Below, piece by piece: positions 12,704-22,828 of a stretch of 64,000 nt of DNA (position 1 is its first letter; each line of letters begins with the position of its first letter). Both the position numbers and the translations under genes were made by a program. Source of the stretch: Diadema setosum (Eukaryota; Echinodermata; Echinoidea; Diadematoida; Diadematidae); assembly GCA_033980235.1 (NCBI GenBank), contig CM067065.1:4191847-4255846 (forward strand). The letters are read 5' to 3'. A model generated the notes under the pieces. The model was not told where the DNA came from and searched no databases. It saw only the letters and a program-made list of their open reading frames with translations.

Positions 12704-12949
12704 GAAGAGTTTGTTTGCAAAAACAATAAGTGCATATTTGCCAAATGGAGATATTTGCGATTAAATGTCAAGAAAAATAAAGAGAATAATAAGAAAATTT
12801 TTGCTTCTTTTGACCATAACTTCAAAAATATACCTTTATATGTAGTGCCCAATATATCATTTAAAAGGTATTATTTGTACTTTATGACAGTGATCGTACT
12901 TCAAAATCTTCAAAAAATGGACTTATCGGTTTTTGCAAACAAACCCTTC
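12704..12949 (+). mobile_element. Family A inverted-repeat element, copy 3
   Basis: A 246-bp copy in the same orientation as copy 1. It has the same GAAGAG/CCCTTC ends, CCGATAAGTCCAT inner repeat (here with a small change, AACAATAAGTGCAT) and interior. It lies between TA tracts with ATAT on both sides. A single-base loss near 12876 breaks the frame that is open in copy 1, as expected for non-coding DNA drifting freely. Confidence 0.9.

Positions 12950-12979
<30 letters not shown>
12950..12979. repeat. (TA)n microsatellite
   Basis: A short TA tract between family A copy 3 and the hairpin that follows. Confidence 0.9.
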
Positions 12980-12980
<1 letters not shown>

Positions 12981-13028
12981 CAATATATAGTAGGATGGAA
13001 GGCGTTGCTTTATCCTACTATATATTGT
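12980..13028. repeat. Perfect 17-bp inverted repeat (hairpin)
   Basis: ACAATATATAGTAGGAT (12980-12996) and its exact reverse complement (13012-13028) enclose a 15-base loop. It sits directly after a TA tract. It could be a fold-back remnant or a cruciform-prone AT palindrome; no function can be assigned. Confidence 0.8.
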
Positions 13029-13090
13029 ACTACAAGAGCTCCTATATAGTTGAGCACTGTCAGCCATATTGCAGTTCACACTCTACTTAC

Positions 13091-13091
<1 letters not shown>

Positions 13092-13122
<31 letters not shown>
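13092..13122. repeat. (TA)n microsatellite
   Basis: About 15 TA units. Confidence 0.95.
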
Positions 13123-13125
<3 letters not shown>

Positions 13126-13613
13126 CCCATCCCCCACCCTACACGCGCTCAAAGGCGGTGAAACACCATCGAATCCAAATACTGTGATGTTTGTTTGTTG
13201 TTTTTTTTTTTTGTTATATTTCGCAATTCTTTGCTAGTTTTTTTTTTTCTGTTCGATTTAGCATAACGGAAAACCAGCAATAGCAAAATCGTTATTTCAT
13301 TTGATCTTGAAGACATCTGATAGACATCCCTCCAAAAAAGACAATAAATGACAGTAAACCGCAGTTAAAAGTTGAGAATAGCTTGTTTCGTTGAAAGCTC
13401 TTCATAATTATGTCCTTGTGCGTTCTTTGACACTATATATATATATTCATAACATGCATTGTTAACGCGGTAGATTCACATCTTCTATAGATTAACAGAA
13501 CAGCAAAACACCAATAACGTTATAACGCCGTATGTATGTATCATCCATGTCTATATTATGATGAATAAGTTGGATTGTATATATTGTTTTGAATATAATT
13601 ATACACGTGTACC

Positions 13614-14119
13614 AACTTATTACCTCCGCCAAGGGAGGAGATTATCTTTTCGTTACCGTTGGTTTGTGTGTGTGTGTTCGTTAGTTTTAAATAGTTTGTT
13701 TGTGCGCAAAATAACTCAAAAATTCGTCAACGGATGTTGGAGGAAAGGTTGAGAATGACACAAGAAACAAACGATTAACTTTTGGTGGTGATCCGAAAAT
13801 TTTGGGGGAATTTATGAAGGATTTTTGATATTTTGGCAGGTAGGGTCAATGAACTTGGGAGTTCAGGCTGCGCGTATTTGAGGTTTGCCTGCGCGCACTA
13901 AAGTGCGTGCTCTCCCCGGGGCGAGGCGCGCCGTGCAGCTGAGGGTTTATGACGTAACAAAGGCGTCTATATTGGGAAATCAGGCAAATTTCAGCACACA
14001 GTGCTATTATAGTACGTATGGGTGGAAATCACTGATATCTCTATGGAAGAACAAGATCTGTGGTGAAAATGATTTGCATGCTTGGCGGAGGTCTGCGCTC
14101 TGAGAGTGCTTCTCTAGTT
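13614..14119. mobile_element. CTCCGCC-ended dispersed repeat
   Basis: The segment is bracketed by a perfect 12-bp inverted repeat, ACCTCCGCCAAG at 13622-13633 and CTTGGCGGAGGT at 14081-14092. The outermost bases AACT (13614) and AGTT (14119) are also inverted. The interior wording (CAAAATAACTCAAAAATTCG, GGATGTTGGAGG, TGACACAAGAAACAA, ending CTGCGCTCTGAGAGTGCTTC) is what I recall from a repeat scattered through many marine invertebrate genomes. That recollection is established only by memory. It carries no transposase. The middle (about 13,870-13,940) is unusually GC-rich, CGCGC-bearing DNA. Confidence 0.65.
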
Positions 14120-14139
14120 ATTTTCTTTTTTCATCGAGC

Positions 14140-14157
14140 AAAAAAAAAAAAAAAAAA
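14140..14157. repeat. A-run
   Basis: About 17 consecutive A bases 20 bp beyond the end of the CTCCGCC-ended repeat. Confidence 0.9.
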
Positions 14158-14529
14158 GACTGAGGTGCTATAGCTTAAGAATTTATACACGATATGAGGG
14201 AACATATTCTTTAACCTTGCAAAATGTCTTAAGTTGTTTTGCAAAATAAAAGCCAACCTTTTGAGACGTTGTCTTTTTATAATTCGGATGCATTTCTGAA
14301 TAAAAACTGACATTTTAAAAATGTTAAATTCGGATTGACACTGATTAAGAAGCCTATATCGAATAAAGAAATAGAAAACAAAATGACACGAAGACACGTT
14401 TATGTCATAGCATATTTTTTTTTTTTTGGCAAATCATGGGTTATTATTATAATACATAACAGTCAAGGAGTGATAACGTGCCCTATTATCACCCACGAAA
14501 CGCTTTTAAGCGAGTACAAACGTACATGG

Positions 14530-14745
14530 CTACAGTGTTGAGGTCCCAGTGAAAGTAAGCGAACTCGGGCTACGTGAGTGTCGCTCAGTTGGCGCACATA
14601 GCTGTTCAAATATTGATATTATCCATTTCGGATCGCTCGCCCGCTGTGCCCCGCGTATCAAGTTTTAATCGGGCAGCGACGGTGTGTGACTATCGAGTTT
14701 CTGCGCGCGTGTAGCGAATCACAACGCGTAACACGCTGTTGACAC
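14530..14745. other. CpG-retaining stretch
   Basis: About 200 bp with many intact CpG dinucleotides (GCGCGCGTG, AACGCGTAACACG, TCGCTCGCCCGC) in an otherwise AT-rich, CpG-poor region. It could be an unmethylated regulatory segment, but I find no TATA box/initiator arrangement or adjoining exon, so this is only a description of composition. Confidence 0.35.
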
Positions 14746-14750
14746 CAGTA

Positions 14751-14971
14751 CCCCCCCCCCCCTTCCTCCTAATCCCCCCCCCCCCTGCTCTCTCTCTGCC
14801 TCTCTTCATCTCTCTTTATCCATATATCCCATATCTCCTTCCCTCCCCATCCCTCCCTTTCTCTCTCTCTCTCTCTGTCTATTTTTTCTATCTATATATC
14901 TCTCTCTCCTTATCCTTATGTCCTCATCTCTCTTTCCCTTTGTCTCTATTTCTGTCCATCCATTTCACTCC

Positions 14972-15003
<32 letters not shown>

Positions 15004-15110
15004 TTCTGCCTTTCCAGTCCACTATCTTTCTCTTTGTATCTACCCCCACCAATCTCTCTCTCTCTGTATTAATTTCTTCCCTTGTATTTCTATCTCTCAC
15101 CACTATCTAT
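14751..15110. repeat. Long pyrimidine (CT-rich) tract with C-runs
   Basis: A 360-bp, almost purine-free + strand segment. Two C-runs (14751-14762 and about 14775-14785) are followed by (CT)n and CCCTCTCT-type units. It could adopt triplex (H-DNA) structure. Ser/Leu/Pro-rich open frames across it are artefacts. Confidence 0.9.
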
Positions 15111-15259
15111 GTTGACCGAGTGTGACACGCTTGGGATTTGTACGAAGTAAGCATTCGGCTGAACGTGTGAAGGAAAGTGATTCCATTAGACTATTCCAAT
15201 ATTGATTGAAGTTGGGTTGACTTTTTTAGCACGTTCGAAGGTTTTTGCCTTTTTCTCTC

Positions 15260-15269
15260 CCCCCCCCCC
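15260..15269. repeat. C-run
   Basis: Nine to ten C bases in a T-rich context. Confidence 0.85.
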
Positions 15270-15347
15270 AACTTCTTCGTTCTTGGATGTCATTTATTCT
15301 GATTTGCTTGCTGAATCATCAATGGTCAATGGACATGGGCGACACAA

Positions 15348-15388
15348 AACACACACACACACACACACACACATACACACATACATAC
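15348..15388. repeat. (CA)n microsatellite
   Basis: CA units pass into CATA units. Confidence 0.9.
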
Positions 15389-15849
15389 AGCATACATAGG
15401 CACAAAAGACCACACCTACTTGATTGTGGCGAGTTACATCTTGCGTCCTTAAAAGTCACATTATCGTTCAAACGCAGTCCTTCTTATTTGTTGGAATCAT
15501 TTGCTTTCTTTCTTTCTTTTTTTTAATGACCACCGATTCAAACGCGGCTTTGTTTTGATGACTCATGTTTTGTGTGTATTTGAGTTCTTTTTAAGCCAAC
15601 ACTCGGAAAATTGAAGCAACGAGTTCGTGTACGTCTGCTCTGCACGCATAAGTCGTCAAAAACACTCACTACTCGTCCTAACTACACTCTAGATGGCTGT
15701 TTAAAAAGCATTGTAAACTGCTACTTATCATACAGTTGAACATGAAAGATTTTTTTTTTTCAAAAGAACAACATTGCATATACGTGCATTGTTGACCTTC
15801 AAGAAATTTCACTCGAGATATTTCTTTTTCAAGATTTCCAAAAAGAAAT

Positions 15850-16034
15850 AAAGAGTTTCATTACAAAACGACTCAGCTCCAATCTTATTAACTTCAAATA
15901 TTTGTTGTTATGTAACAAGTGACGTATCACTGGAAAGATTCTCTTTTGTTTGTTTCTATTCTTGTTCTGAAGATTGGCCCACTTTGAAATAATTCAATAT
16001 GACACACAAAACCCTTTTTGCGATTAAACTCTTC
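15850..16034 (+). mobile_element. Diverged relative of family A (R1)
   Basis: About 185 bp with family A-like ends: AAGAGTTTCATTACAAAACG at the left and TTTTTGCGATTAAACTCTTC at the right, approximately inverted. Inside it shares AACTTCAAATATTTG and the words GTAACAAGTGACGTATCACTGGAAAG with the copy at 54.6 kb. It is shorter than the other copies, so an internal deletion is likely. No clear target duplication remains. Confidence 0.6.
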
Positions 16035-16289
16035 TATAGTATATCACATAGTAATTTTTTGTCGCTCTCTTTTGGAGAGGCTCGAATGTATACAAGACAT
16101 TCACCTGACGAATGTAATACGTAGCTTTGCATAACATAGAACGGAGCATACGCCCACGGAGAAAAATTAATCAAATCCACAATCCAACGTCTCGGTTTTT
16201 TTTGTTTTCTTTGTTTTTTTTAAAGAAAACAATGTTCTTGTAAGTAAAGGAAAAAATGACGAACAATACGAACTAAAGAACTCACATCC

Positions 16290-16310
16290 CCCCCCCAAAA
16301 AAAAAAAGTG
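16290..16310. repeat. C-run joined to A-run
   Basis: A run of about eight C bases passes directly into about eleven A bases, one of several compound C/A (or T/G) junctions in this window. Confidence 0.85.
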
Positions 16311-16639
16311 GGAAGAAAGGAATCGTAACATTTCTACCCAGTATTGTTACCCCATGGCAGCATACGGTGAATGTTGGTGGATAGCAAACAATATCCATTA
16401 TTTTCTTCTTCTTTTGCACGCTCTTGTAGCGTTCGCTCATCAGTCTTACGTTTTTTCGTTTTACTTTTTTTTCTTCCTATTGCTGTACCATTATTACTCG
16501 CCTTTCAATCCCATCAGAAAATCTCTCTCCGACGGTTTGGTTTGAGGAAATTGAGAGTAGAGGGAAGTGCTTTTTGATGAAATTGTCAGAGCGAGGAGTT
16601 ACATACAAAAGAACATGAGGACTCCAAACCCATATGTTT

Positions 16640-16648
<9 letters not shown>

Positions 16649-16691
<43 letters not shown>
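16649..16691. repeat. 43-base T-run
   Basis: The longest mononucleotide run in the window. On the minus strand it would be an A-tail, but no retroelement body is recognisable next to it. Confidence 0.95.
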
Positions 16692-16697
<6 letters not shown>

Positions 16698-16938
16698 GCA
16701 TTCCATACCTCAATAGAATTTTCAGCGCCCAATCCTAGAATATACATACACTTTTCATTCTTTGTATAAGGACGATCTGCGTTGTGGGCGCATATTTTTT
16801 TTTTCTGCTTTCCCTTTGCATTCTTATTGCTGAACTAAGGTAAGATATGGGCACATACACACGTACTCACACAAACACGCACTCATATAACTATGCATAT
16901 TTGTGTGTGCCTGATACATGTGCGTTTATTCATTATAA

Positions 16939-16969
<31 letters not shown>

Positions 16970-18152
16970 TTTTGAGGTAATGTGTTGAAACAAAAAAGAA
17001 CTAAAATAATTTTGTTGTTGCAAAATATAGTCTCAAAATTTACACACAAAAGATAACCATGAGAGAGCAATGAACGATTCGAATTGTTATTATTGTATGA
17101 GGAATTGAGAAATATGGTGAGACCATGCATCACAAAACAAATAAAAAGTCGTACCACTTGATTTTACATGAGTGCTAAAAAAGGTGAGACAGGTCAACCA
17201 ACTCAACCTTGATTATTTCATCATATCTTCTGAAACAGCTATTCTTTAAAACAATAATAATAATACAGTGTAGGCCTACTTATAATGCGCCAGTTCCACA
17301 TAGTTAACGTGCTCAAGGCGCAGTAGAAGAAGTAAGTTATGAAATACAAAACATGATTACACAAACATGCACATGAAAATGAACGACACAATAATGATAA
17401 TGAAAAAATAAATATATCATAATATACAATTCTACTGGAAAATGGTCATGAACAAATGAGTCTTGAGGGCAACTTTAAAGGAGTCAACATTCGAAATGTG
17501 ACTTATACTTTAGTTTGAGATCATAAAACAAAAGGAAAATTATGTTTTCGGTAGTTTTTCTACAACCCTATTTTGTAGAGTAGTGTGATTAGGTACATGT
17601 ATGTCTTTATTAGATGCATCCTCTCCTTTTTTAATCCTTTACGCACTCTTCACTTTCAACTCTGATACCTTTTGAGAGGATATCGCTACCGCTTTGAAAT
17701 GTGGCATTTATTATAGATGCAATGTGTTGATAGAGCATGTTTAATTTCAGACTAATCTGAAAATCTCTTCATTGTTGTTGCTATACATTCTGATTTTTGT
17801 TCCATCAATCGTGCTTGAACAGACCCTGCACTTCTGAGCCTCCATTTTTCAGTTCACAATTTTCCAGAATGTGTGCTTTCTTTCCAATATTTACATAGAT
17901 CAGAAGAGTTCTTTTGACCCCAGTTATACATAATTTTAAAAGGTAGAGTCCGGTCTGTCACAGTCTGCCCTACAGTCAAAATACACGTCTGGTGATTTTT
18001 TGTTGGCTTTGTGATGCAGGGTCATAATTATACATCTCCATTTTTGTGTCTTGTTTGATTGTAAAACTGGCTCAACCTGGCATTTCCTGGCAAGCATTTC
18101 TCTTGACAACCTACTTAAAACCACCACATTAACCGTAAACTGACATAATATG
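16692..18152. other. Non-coding stretch with a (GT)n tract
   Basis: It contains a (GT)n tract at 16939-16967 and the word GTGCTCAAGGCGCAGTAGAAG at 17309-17329, which recurs almost unchanged at 39,909-39,929. It also contains GTAGGCCTAC near 17,272. No gene is recognised. Confidence 0.5.
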
Positions 18153-18189
18153 GTGTGTATGTGTGTGTGTCTTGTGTGTGCGTGTGTGT

Positions 18190-18228
<39 letters not shown>

Positions 18229-18247
18229 TGCGTGTGCTTGTGTTAGT
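18153..18247. repeat. (GT)n microsatellite
   Basis: An interrupted GT/GTAT tract; its longest pure part is about 18198-18227. Confidence 0.95.
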
Positions 18248-18394
18248 GTATGTAGGCCTACCTGTGCGTGATATTTATTGGAAGAGACAAATAATAGTAC
18301 TCGCGTATTTTGTGATGGTGTATAAATTGTGCTACCTTTCGGGTGCGATTTATCTCCGTCGCACATTCAAAAAAAAAAAAATGGAGTTATCTCA

Positions 18395-18483
18395 GGTGAG
18401 AAAAAGAAAGATAAAGACAGTGCGAGAGACAGAGAAAGAGAACGAGAGAAAGAAAGAGATAGGGAGAGATGGAGAGAGAGAGG
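18395..18483. repeat. Purine-rich GA tract
   Basis: GAGA and AAAGA units follow an A-run at about 18369-18380. The Arg/Glu/Lys-rich translations are artefacts of composition. Confidence 0.85.
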
Positions 18484-18929
18484 AAGTTTGTGCCATTATC
18501 GAGATTATAGCTGGAATCGATGCGCTCTATCGAAACGTGCCGTTTAATCTATGCCGCGAAGGCGCCGCGAGGCGTGCGGTGACGTCTTGCGATCGGAAAC
18601 GTGATCTCGATAATTTCTGAAACATCTAAGCCCCCACATCACATTAAACGTACCTGCCTTCTGGGGGCGATGTCAGAAAGGCAAGTCATCATACTTATAG
18701 GCTCGTGCCTCAAGATGTCCCAGTTTCACATCAACTTTCTTTTGTACATGCATTTCCTTCATTTTCCAGCTTTTCCAGGAGATGTGAACGAAAGAAAAAA
18801 CAAAAGCAATTGGGACATCAAGTTGAATATGACATGCTGCCTTACCCCTACTTGTAGGTTGCGGTATACTCTCGCTATCAATTTAGAGAACATTGCAGAG
18901 ATGAAGAATTGGAAATAGATTGGAATTCA

Positions 18930-19140
18930 CCTGTCGCCTATGGGTTGTCATGTAACAAGTGGCATTAAATCGTAGGACGTCACCCTGTAGTGTACTACAC
19001 ACACACATACACGCACACACATATTGTATTATTATGAACAGTTTGATTAATATAAATTTTCTTTCGTGTTAAAATGATGGTGGAATTATTTTAAAGTATT
19101 TGAAAATTGGGCTTAATCCGTTTTTGCGATGAAACTCTTC
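18930..19140 (+). mobile_element. Possible diverged relative of family A (R2)
   Basis: The right end reads GCTTAATCCGTTTTTGCGAT then GAAACTCTTC (to 19140), very like the right ends of the relatives at 16.0 and 54.8 kb. TCATGTAACAAGTGGCATTA near 18,950 resembles their internal word. The left end is not identifiable and a CA tract interrupts the middle, so the start is approximate. Confidence 0.45.
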
Positions 19141-21313
19141 GGAACTGCTGTATGTATAGACAAATACAAGTCTGTTTATTTGTGTAAGTGTGTGTGTGTA
19201 TGTGTTTGTTTGTTTTTGTTTGTGTGTTCAAGAGGAATAACTTTGCCTGATTTTTTTTTTTGTGTGTGTATGTGTTTGTGTGTCCATAAGACGTTAAGAA
19301 TCTAAACGAAATATTCCAGTTTAATAACCCCAGTCTGACATTACAAATTATTACAAATTACAAATTGCTTTATTACGGTATAAATCATTATATTCACCAC
19401 TGTTTGTGTCATTTTTGTTTTCCTATGTAGGAATATGTATGTAGGCCAATATCATGTAAATGGAATTGTTTTTTTTTTTTCAAGAGATGCATGTATTATA
19501 GTAAACATTACATACGAGAAATGACCTAAGCGGAAATTGGACCTTTTAACATGGAATATTAGTTTTTCAAAGCATTGAAAGGTTCAATGTGGTTCTAATT
19601 AGTTCAAATAATCAGTATACATTATATTTATCATTTCAATTAACAATCGAACATTTCCTATTCAATGCCAATTGTCTGTGTCATTAAATGATTACTTTTG
19701 AAGGCTTCTTATATTAAAACCACGATTAACGTGAACAATCGTTAGTGGTTTGAGACCTATAGCTTCCTCTACGCAATGAATTCGAATTAATTTGTAGGCA
19801 GTGACAAACAAGGCATGAACATCGCGTGGGAGAAGGAGTTATATGTAATGTATAATCTGTCACTCTCAGCGAAATTTTATCCCATAGACTTCCCTTCATC
19901 TTTTATTCCGGGATAATTCGGCGTAGCAGGATCAAGACGGTAGGCGATCATCTATCCGCTCTGATCACACCCGGAATGAAATGTAAACATTTAGGATGAT
20001 TTAGCGTCGTTGTAAACAGAGTTCATGGAGTGTTCTCCTTTTTCAAAGCTAAGAGCTGGTAGCGAGTGGATTCCCCTCGACGCCGGCTTAACTAAATGCC
20101 TCATCATCCATCACAAACCGCCAAGAGAATCGGGTTTTCCCGCGCAGAGCCGCTGTCTTGTATATCTGACGCGAATTGTATGATAAGCTCCTTTTCAACC
20201 GACATATTGTTATAGAAAAAGCAAATGCGCGTCTGATCGGATAGGTCGGCGTATGCAGTACGCCCGAAATTTCCCGCGGGATATCACCGTATTATTACGC
20301 GACTTTTACCTCGTTTTATCATCCTGTAGTTTTGATTGCAAAAAAAAAAAAATAATAAATAAATAAAATAAAAAAATAAAAAAAAAATCTATCAATATTA
20401 CTTGTTTTGTTTTTTTTTTTCTTTTTGTTATGGAGGGTACGATGGTTTTACTCTCATTTAGAAAATAATGCTGTTGTTCTTTTTATCTGACTCTGTATTG
20501 AATTGAATTGTGCATTTATACACTGGTACCCATTTTAGTACCATTTGCGAATATAGTTGTAAAGAATGTGAGAACTGTATATACTTTGTTTTTTATTTCT
20601 GTTTCTTTGGTTGTTTGTTTGGTATTGTTTGCTTTAAACTGAAAAATTATGTTTACTGTATACGGGAGTTCTTTAAAAAGCAGGTTTACTGGATATCAGC
20701 AGATTGAACTGAACGGAATGTCCCTGTAAAAAGATTGCTTTGAATAATAAACAAAATAAATTATGTCGGTACATTCGGCACGACGATGATATTTGATTCC
20801 ACCCAAAGACGGATGTATTTTTTTGTTTTTATTTCATAGTTACATCATATTTTCCTTTTCTCTGTCACCCATCTCTCTCTCTCTCTCTCTCTCCCCTTAT
20901 CTCTTCTTAACATTTCATGCATTACTAGGGGGAAAAAACTTACTTTTTGACACGTTAGTATATTTCAGTTCATTGTATTAATTATGCAACTGATTGAATA
21001 AGCTTCGCGGTGTACTTTTGGTTGTAACCGTGAAGTATCGTTGAGAACAAAAACAAACTTTTATCTTCAACAATGTTGTGGCATTCCTGTAACCCGTTTT
21101 TTTTTTTTTTTTTTCATAACAACTTACAGACTCCACTATGATCTAAATTTTTTTTATGTTAATTCAAGTTTTCGTCTATTCTTTTTAAGGGACTAAACTA
21201 AATAGTGAGGGCCCAGAAGTAATGGAACTGTACCAAACTCCTCATTTTTCGGGACCCAAAAAAAAGTGTCAGGGAGAATTTACCGGCTTTTGATATACTT
21301 TTAAATGACAATT
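19141..21313. other. Non-coding stretch
   Basis: No gene is recognised. It contains A/T runs (notably 20340-20390 and 21098-21114), TG-rich patches at about 19185-19280, a short (CT)n tract at 20876-20892, and a somewhat CpG-richer patch at about 19,900-20,310. Confidence 0.5.
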
Positions 21314-21314
21314 T

Positions 21315-21512
21315 GTTCTAATCCGTATCCGGGCAATTACCCCCGGAGGGCAATTACCCCCCGGCCAAATACTGGTTAGTGGTAAGGTAAGAGTAAAGAT
21401 TAGGGTTAGTGTTAGGTTTAGGGTTAGGTTCAGGATTAGGATTAGGATTAGGCCCAGGGGAAGGGTGCGGGGTAATTGCCCAGGGGGTAATTGCCCTAGA
21501 CCCGTTCTAATC
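21315..21512. mobile_element. Fold-back element with TTAGGG-like interior (1)
   Basis: The 9-bp word GTTCTAATC occurs at 21315-21323 and 21504-21512 and looks like a target-site duplication. Between the copies, GGGCAATTACCCC is present twice at the left (from 21331 and 21348) and inverted twice at the right (GGGGTAATTGCCC from about 21469 and GGGTAATTGCCCT to about 21496). The interior is a degenerate array of TTAGGG/TTAGGTTTAGG/ATTAGG units. This looks like a fold-back transposon whose core is made of telomere-like repeats. No coding capacity. Confidence 0.7.
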
Positions 21513-22448
21513 ATCTACGTCTTTCATTCAGACTATGAAAAAAAAAATCTAAATGCCTAGTCACCAGCGAGGTATTTACATTCTTTTTTTCAGACGCGTG
21601 ACTTTGGCATAGCCGTGCAAAGTATAAGGCGTATTTATTGACTCGATGCAAACGTGTAAGAATAACCTTGTCAAAATAAATCTCCATTTCACCGTCGATC
21701 GCAGAGCGTAGCAGAGGTAAATAAATCTCACAAGCAGCTCCAATCGGAGCCATAGGAGCGCTCAAGCGCAAGCCATCTCAATCGCCTCTGGGGGCCTCCG
21801 TATATTTTCGGGGTTCGCCATTATTATACCGTATACCCTGTCCCATCAACTGGTCTAAATAGAAACACGCTGTTGGCCTGATTGGATGTTAATATTTGGG
21901 TATTTGCCCCCGGGCTGGAGGGGAAAATGATATACAGACAGAAAAGAGCAGAAGAAGAAGAAGAAGAAGGCAAATTAACAAAAGACAAGGAAATGACCCC
22001 GCATTATGATGGTAGAAGATCGTCTTTTTTCCCGTCTTCCTCGGCAAAAAAAAAAAGAAAAAAAAAAGAAAAAAAAGGGGGGGAACAAACGTAGAGCATG
22101 ATTAAGATAATGGTAAAAACATTTTGTCGAATACTTAGACACAAACCCATAAACATAAACGCACCACGTGTGTCGTCTAAATCGCCCAAATAAACGCAAA
22201 CACTTTTTTCAAACACAGTGAATTATTTCACAAAAGTATTGATACGATACAGGTTCGCATTAAAACAAATCGACGCCATATTCACATCAAATCAAACGAT
22301 GAGAACAAACAGAAAAGAAGTTTTGCATGTACGGACATCTACACACAGTCATATAAAAAAATACGAATTTAATGTACACACAAAAATTAATGTAGATACA
22401 AAAACACACATGTATACGATGCACACGTAAACCCTCACATATTATCGA

Positions 22449-22498
22449 GATTTAGATCTGCGGCGCTAAGACTCTAATACGACTCTGCCCCCGGGTGC

Positions 22499-22534
<36 letters not shown>

Positions 22535-22828
22535 CGGCACAGATTGGAGCATGGCGCGTGTTAAACCTATGGGAAAAACGTTGGATTAGGGTTTATGGTT
22601 AGGGTTAGGGTTAGGGTTGGGGTCAGGGTTAGGGTTAGGGTTTGATGGTTAGGGTTAGGATTAGGATTAGGGTTAGGGATAGGGTCCCCAATCTGTGCCG
22701 TCTAAAAAAAAACAAAAAAACACGCCAACGGGTTGGACAATGGGAAAAATTTTCTCGCGCATGTGCAGAACACCATTTTTTTTTTTGCCTAAATTAACGG
22801 CGTCTTAGCGTTCTCGTCTCAGATCTAA
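22449..22828. mobile_element. Nested inverted repeats around TTAGGG-like array (2)
   Basis: A core array of TTAGGG, TTAGGGTT and ATTAGG units (about 22585-22683) is bracketed by a 16-bp inverted repeat, AGACGGCACAGATTGG (from 22532) and CCAATCTGTGCCGTCT (to 22703). These are flanked by a 30-base T-run (22501-22530) and an A-rich run. Farther out, TTAGATCTG...CGCTAAGAC (from 22450) is matched in inverse by GTCTTAGCG...CAGATCTAA (to 22828). The symmetry at three scales indicates one composite fold-back element, although the true ends are uncertain. Confidence 0.6.

Noticed and set aside
12617..13237. 206-residue open frame as a protein
   Set aside because: It consists of TA tracts, family A copy 3 read in a shifted frame, and a hairpin.
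16649..16691. T43 run as the A-tail of a minus-strand retroelement
   Set aside because: No reverse transcriptase, SINE promoter or target duplication is visible beside it; a plain homopolymer is simpler.
22585..22683. Interstitial TTAGGG array as a true telomere or chromosome fusion point
   Set aside because: The array is short and degenerate, and it is symmetrically enclosed by inverted repeats with non-telomeric DNA on both sides. An element-internal repeat is more likely.
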